Shown: piece after piece, positions 62,601 to 64,000 of the stretch
How positions within the stretch are numbered: position 1 is the first letter of the stretch
Layout: each line of letters begins with the position of its first letter
Source: Corella eumyota
Lineage: Eukaryota > Chordata > Ascidiacea > Phlebobranchia > Corellidae
Length of the DNA: 64,000 nucleotides
Assembly (NCBI GenBank): GCA_963082875.1
Contig: OY720103.1
Span: 2,790,001-2,854,000 of the forward strand
Direction of reading: 5' to 3'
Position numbers and translations under genes: made by a program
Notes under the pieces: model-generated
What the model was told of the DNA's origin: nothing
Database searches by the model: none
What the model saw: only the letters and a program-made list of their open reading frames with translations

Positions 62601-63991
62601 ATAAGAAAGATTTCGGGCATGTACCTCACCCAACTTAATAGAAAGCAGTGAAAAGAAAAAATAGAGCAGAAAAAAATATAAAATATTACAAAGTGTCTGA
62701 ACAAAATCAAATCAAAGTTAATATTATAATACATAGTTACTTTGTTATTAAATGTAAGATGGTTAAATACAGATTTTCTAAAAAATTAACCACATACTTG
62801 GTTGGCGAGCAATCGCTTGCTACTTTCAGCAATGTTCTTTAAAGCTTCGTCTACATCTCGTTGACCGGGCAGGCAATTAATGCAGTTGTTAAGTGAATGC
62901 GATACGGCTTTGGCAACCTAAAAAGAATAATAAATTTTTTAACCTTAATAACAAGCTACTGATTATGTGTATTTATATATATATATTAAGCTTCTATTTT
63001 TAAATGTTTATTTACAATAGTTTATAATATATGAAACAACTAGGAACTAACTTGTGCGAGTCTTTGCCTATTTTCTGGATTATCAGGATCTTCAACAGCT
63101 CGCTTAGCTTCTTGCATAAGGTTAACTGATTTGTCCATTACATCTCTGCTTGTATCAAGCAACCTTATTTGAGATTCAAGATCTGGTAGATTGGCTGCTA
63201 CACCACGAGAAGCTCCAACTAATGTTCGAAGGGCGTTTGCAGTATCTCTTGCCGCCATGCCAGTGTAATCTTCATTGCCCTATAAAAATTTACATAGTTC
63301 ATAGTTTAGATTTTGTTATTAAAAGTAAATCAAAACACTTGTGTGCGCCAAAATATTTTACCTGTGCGGCTGCTGTTAATAACTGTGCCATAGATGCTCC
63401 AACTGTCTTCGATGTAGCCCCTAATTCTTGTGCACAAGATTTCATTGTTTGACCTGGTAGTGGTTGAAGTCTGGATCCCTTTGCATCGTTACAATAATCA
63501 TAAAGTTGTTTGTCCAAAGCTTGAACTGTCTCCAAAGCAGCATCAATACCACTAGGTCCACATACTTCACTCGCCTGAAATCATTAGTTTATTAGTTTAA
63601 AATTACTTAAAACAAAGAGTTTTTTTTTAACACAAAAACATAAACGGCAAACTCACCTTGACAGCAGCAGATTTTAGTTCAGCAATGGACAGAGCAAGTT
63701 TCTTGGTACAATTTGCAAGTTGTAAGGCAGTTGATTGGTCACTTACCATTGGCACAACAGCCTTGGAGTAACCCACCATTTTAGTTCCAGGCTAAATAAA
63801 GAATGCATAAATTTTTTCCAACGCATCTTATAGATGTGTATGTAAGCTTTAAAACAGTGTAATTATTTACTCACAGGAATAAAGTTGTTAGCAGCATTAA
63901 TAAGGTTTTGTTGAGAGCTCGGGTTGTCTGGATCATTTCGTGTTCCCTGTATACCTTGCAGGAGTTTTGGAATGTGATCAATTTGAAGAGT
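53397..63991 (-). CDS. TLN: Talin, C-terminal part (rod domain R4 to the dimerisation helix), partial
   Basis: Cytoskeletal adaptor linking integrins to actin. Constitutive exons 5' to 3': 63875-63991, 63657-63791, 63362-63574, 63052-63279, 62798-62917, 62214-62411, 61961-62100, 61735-61828, 61263-61619, 61025-61186, 60509-60649, 60245-60426, 59896-60043, 59737-59823, 59464-59634, 57589-57726, 57260-57484, 57004-57150, 56710-56879, 56399-56582, 56128-56253, 55911-56027, 55642-55827, 55332-55545, 54955-55079, 54760-54885, 54413-54658. A last exon follows, 54020-54262 or 53397-53627. All phases agree, giving about 1,575 residues. The missing FERM head and R1-R3 (about 960 residues) lie past the right edge. 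Near-identity to human talin includes LPGQRDVD, AAAQAAYLVG, QFARANQAIQMACQSL, RGTQACI, SMKGSDWVDP, LNFEEQILEAAKSIA and DDGQWSQGLISAA. The 3' exons encode R13, the I/LWEQ actin-binding module. Unlike vertebrates, only one talin is seen here. Confidence 0.96.
54020..54262 (-). CDS. TLN: Talin alternative last exon, diverged version
   Basis: 81 codons including the stop, phase 0, acceptor at 54263-54264. It starts TAGMAVKKATNLLVESAKDA and contains SIAQEMQAMEIILAKEKEL and LLKLRKKKYAGQ. It aligns along its length with the 53397-53627 exon, so the two arose by exon duplication. The end is basic and then neutral, not acidic. I recall that two Ciona talin forms (talin-a and talin-b) differ in exactly this C-terminal module. 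Which exon belongs to which name I cannot tell from sequence. Confidence 0.88.
   Translation of the reverse strand, partial: TAGMAVKKATNLLVESAKDAAFAEEEDVKVEVASGNVMSIAQEMQAMEIILAKEKELKEAQQRLLKLRKKKYAGQSGSNN
58209..58232 (-). CDS. TLN: Candidate talin microexon, 24 nt
   Basis: Lies inside the 1.7-kb intron between 59464 and 57726. On the minus strand a T-rich tract and ACAAG acceptor precede 24 nt encoding ASMGYNQQ in phase 0, followed by GTTATT as donor (weak). Inclusion would add eight residues after GGNPK, at a linker where human talin-1 has QAAHT. The length is a multiple of three and there is no stop, but chance cannot be excluded for so short a stretch. Confidence 0.25.
60711..61001 (+). 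mobile_element. tRNA-headed SINE, full-length copy
   Basis: About 290 bp and the best copy in the window. Head: GGTGTAGTGG (A-box-like) and GGTTCAATCCC (B box). A body with AACTCCTGCTGAGCCAGC follows, then the tail CATTCGACCTTCCCACATCG, AGGATAAAAATATATAC and a short A run. It lies in a talin intron, antisense. The B box and length class point to a Pol III-transcribed SINE; the tail suggests a LINE-matched 3' end, but no partner LINE is seen here. Confidence 0.8.
62568..62633 (-). CDS. TLN: Candidate optional talin exon, 66 nt (or 57 nt)
   Basis: A strong polypyrimidine tract (CTATTTTTTCTTTTCACTGC) precedes AAG|TTGGGTGAG; an alternative acceptor 9 nt further on gives 57 nt. The donor is AAAG|GTGAAA. 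Both lengths keep phase 0 and are open: LGE then VHARNLSYSRLPSAKLRGK. It falls between the exons ending RLLANQ (62798) and starting FPVTSANFQ (62411), which also join directly in frame and then match human talin. The peptide is basic and Ser/Arg-rich, unlike the helical rod, so it would be a loop insertion. Confidence 0.4.
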
Positions 63992-64000
63992 CTACAAACA

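Noticed and set aside
1-64000. LTR retroelements, endogenous viruses, Polintons or DNA transposons
   Set aside because: No reverse transcriptase, integrase, capsid-like or transposase coding was seen, and no long terminal or inverted repeats frame any segment. Only SINE-type elements are supported.

Overview
This is animal nuclear DNA, most likely from a tunicate of the genus Ciona. The window is strongly AT-rich, its genes are split into short exons by mostly short GT-AG introns, and the proteins are clearly animal (talin, ABCB transporter, ASCC1, MRTO4, FSD-type protein). The two alternative talin last exons match what I recall of the Ciona talin-a and talin-b forms. Genus is inference; animal origin is direct.

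Layout from left to right. 1-3813 (-): the N-terminal half of an ABCB/P-glycoprotein-type transporter, running off the left edge inside nucleotide-binding domain 1. 4723-9332 (+): a weak but phase-consistent six-exon model of an unknown small protein with an in-frame TGA, in a region with several minisatellites. 11058-33961: one satellite array of about 22.9 kb with clear higher-order structure. 33965-35312: tRNA-like modules and a 368-bp tandem repeat. 35460-36752 (+): ASCC1. 36939-38741 (-): MRTO4, convergent with ASCC1. 42797-46715 (+): a coiled-coil/FN3/SPRY protein of the FSD1 type. 48130-49222 (-): a small secreted, probably GPI-anchored glycoprotein with an RG-rich, prion/Shadoo-like layout. 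50745-51754 (-): a small cysteine-rich single-pass membrane protein. 53397-63991 (-): the C-terminal 60% or so of talin (from about rod domain R4 to the dimerisation helix), running off the right edge.

The genes look like ordinary, unrelated chromosomal neighbours and do not form a pathway. A family of tRNA-headed SINEs (at least seven copies or fragments) is scattered through introns and intergenic DNA on both strands. I saw no LTR element, retrovirus, Polinton, CRISPR array or bacterial operon.

The observations most worth a second look are the Shadoo-like gene, the satellite's internal hairpins and segmental amplification, the in-frame TGA gene model, and two unlisted candidate exons in talin. 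All exon borders were read by eye from splice signals and reading-frame continuity, without transcript data.
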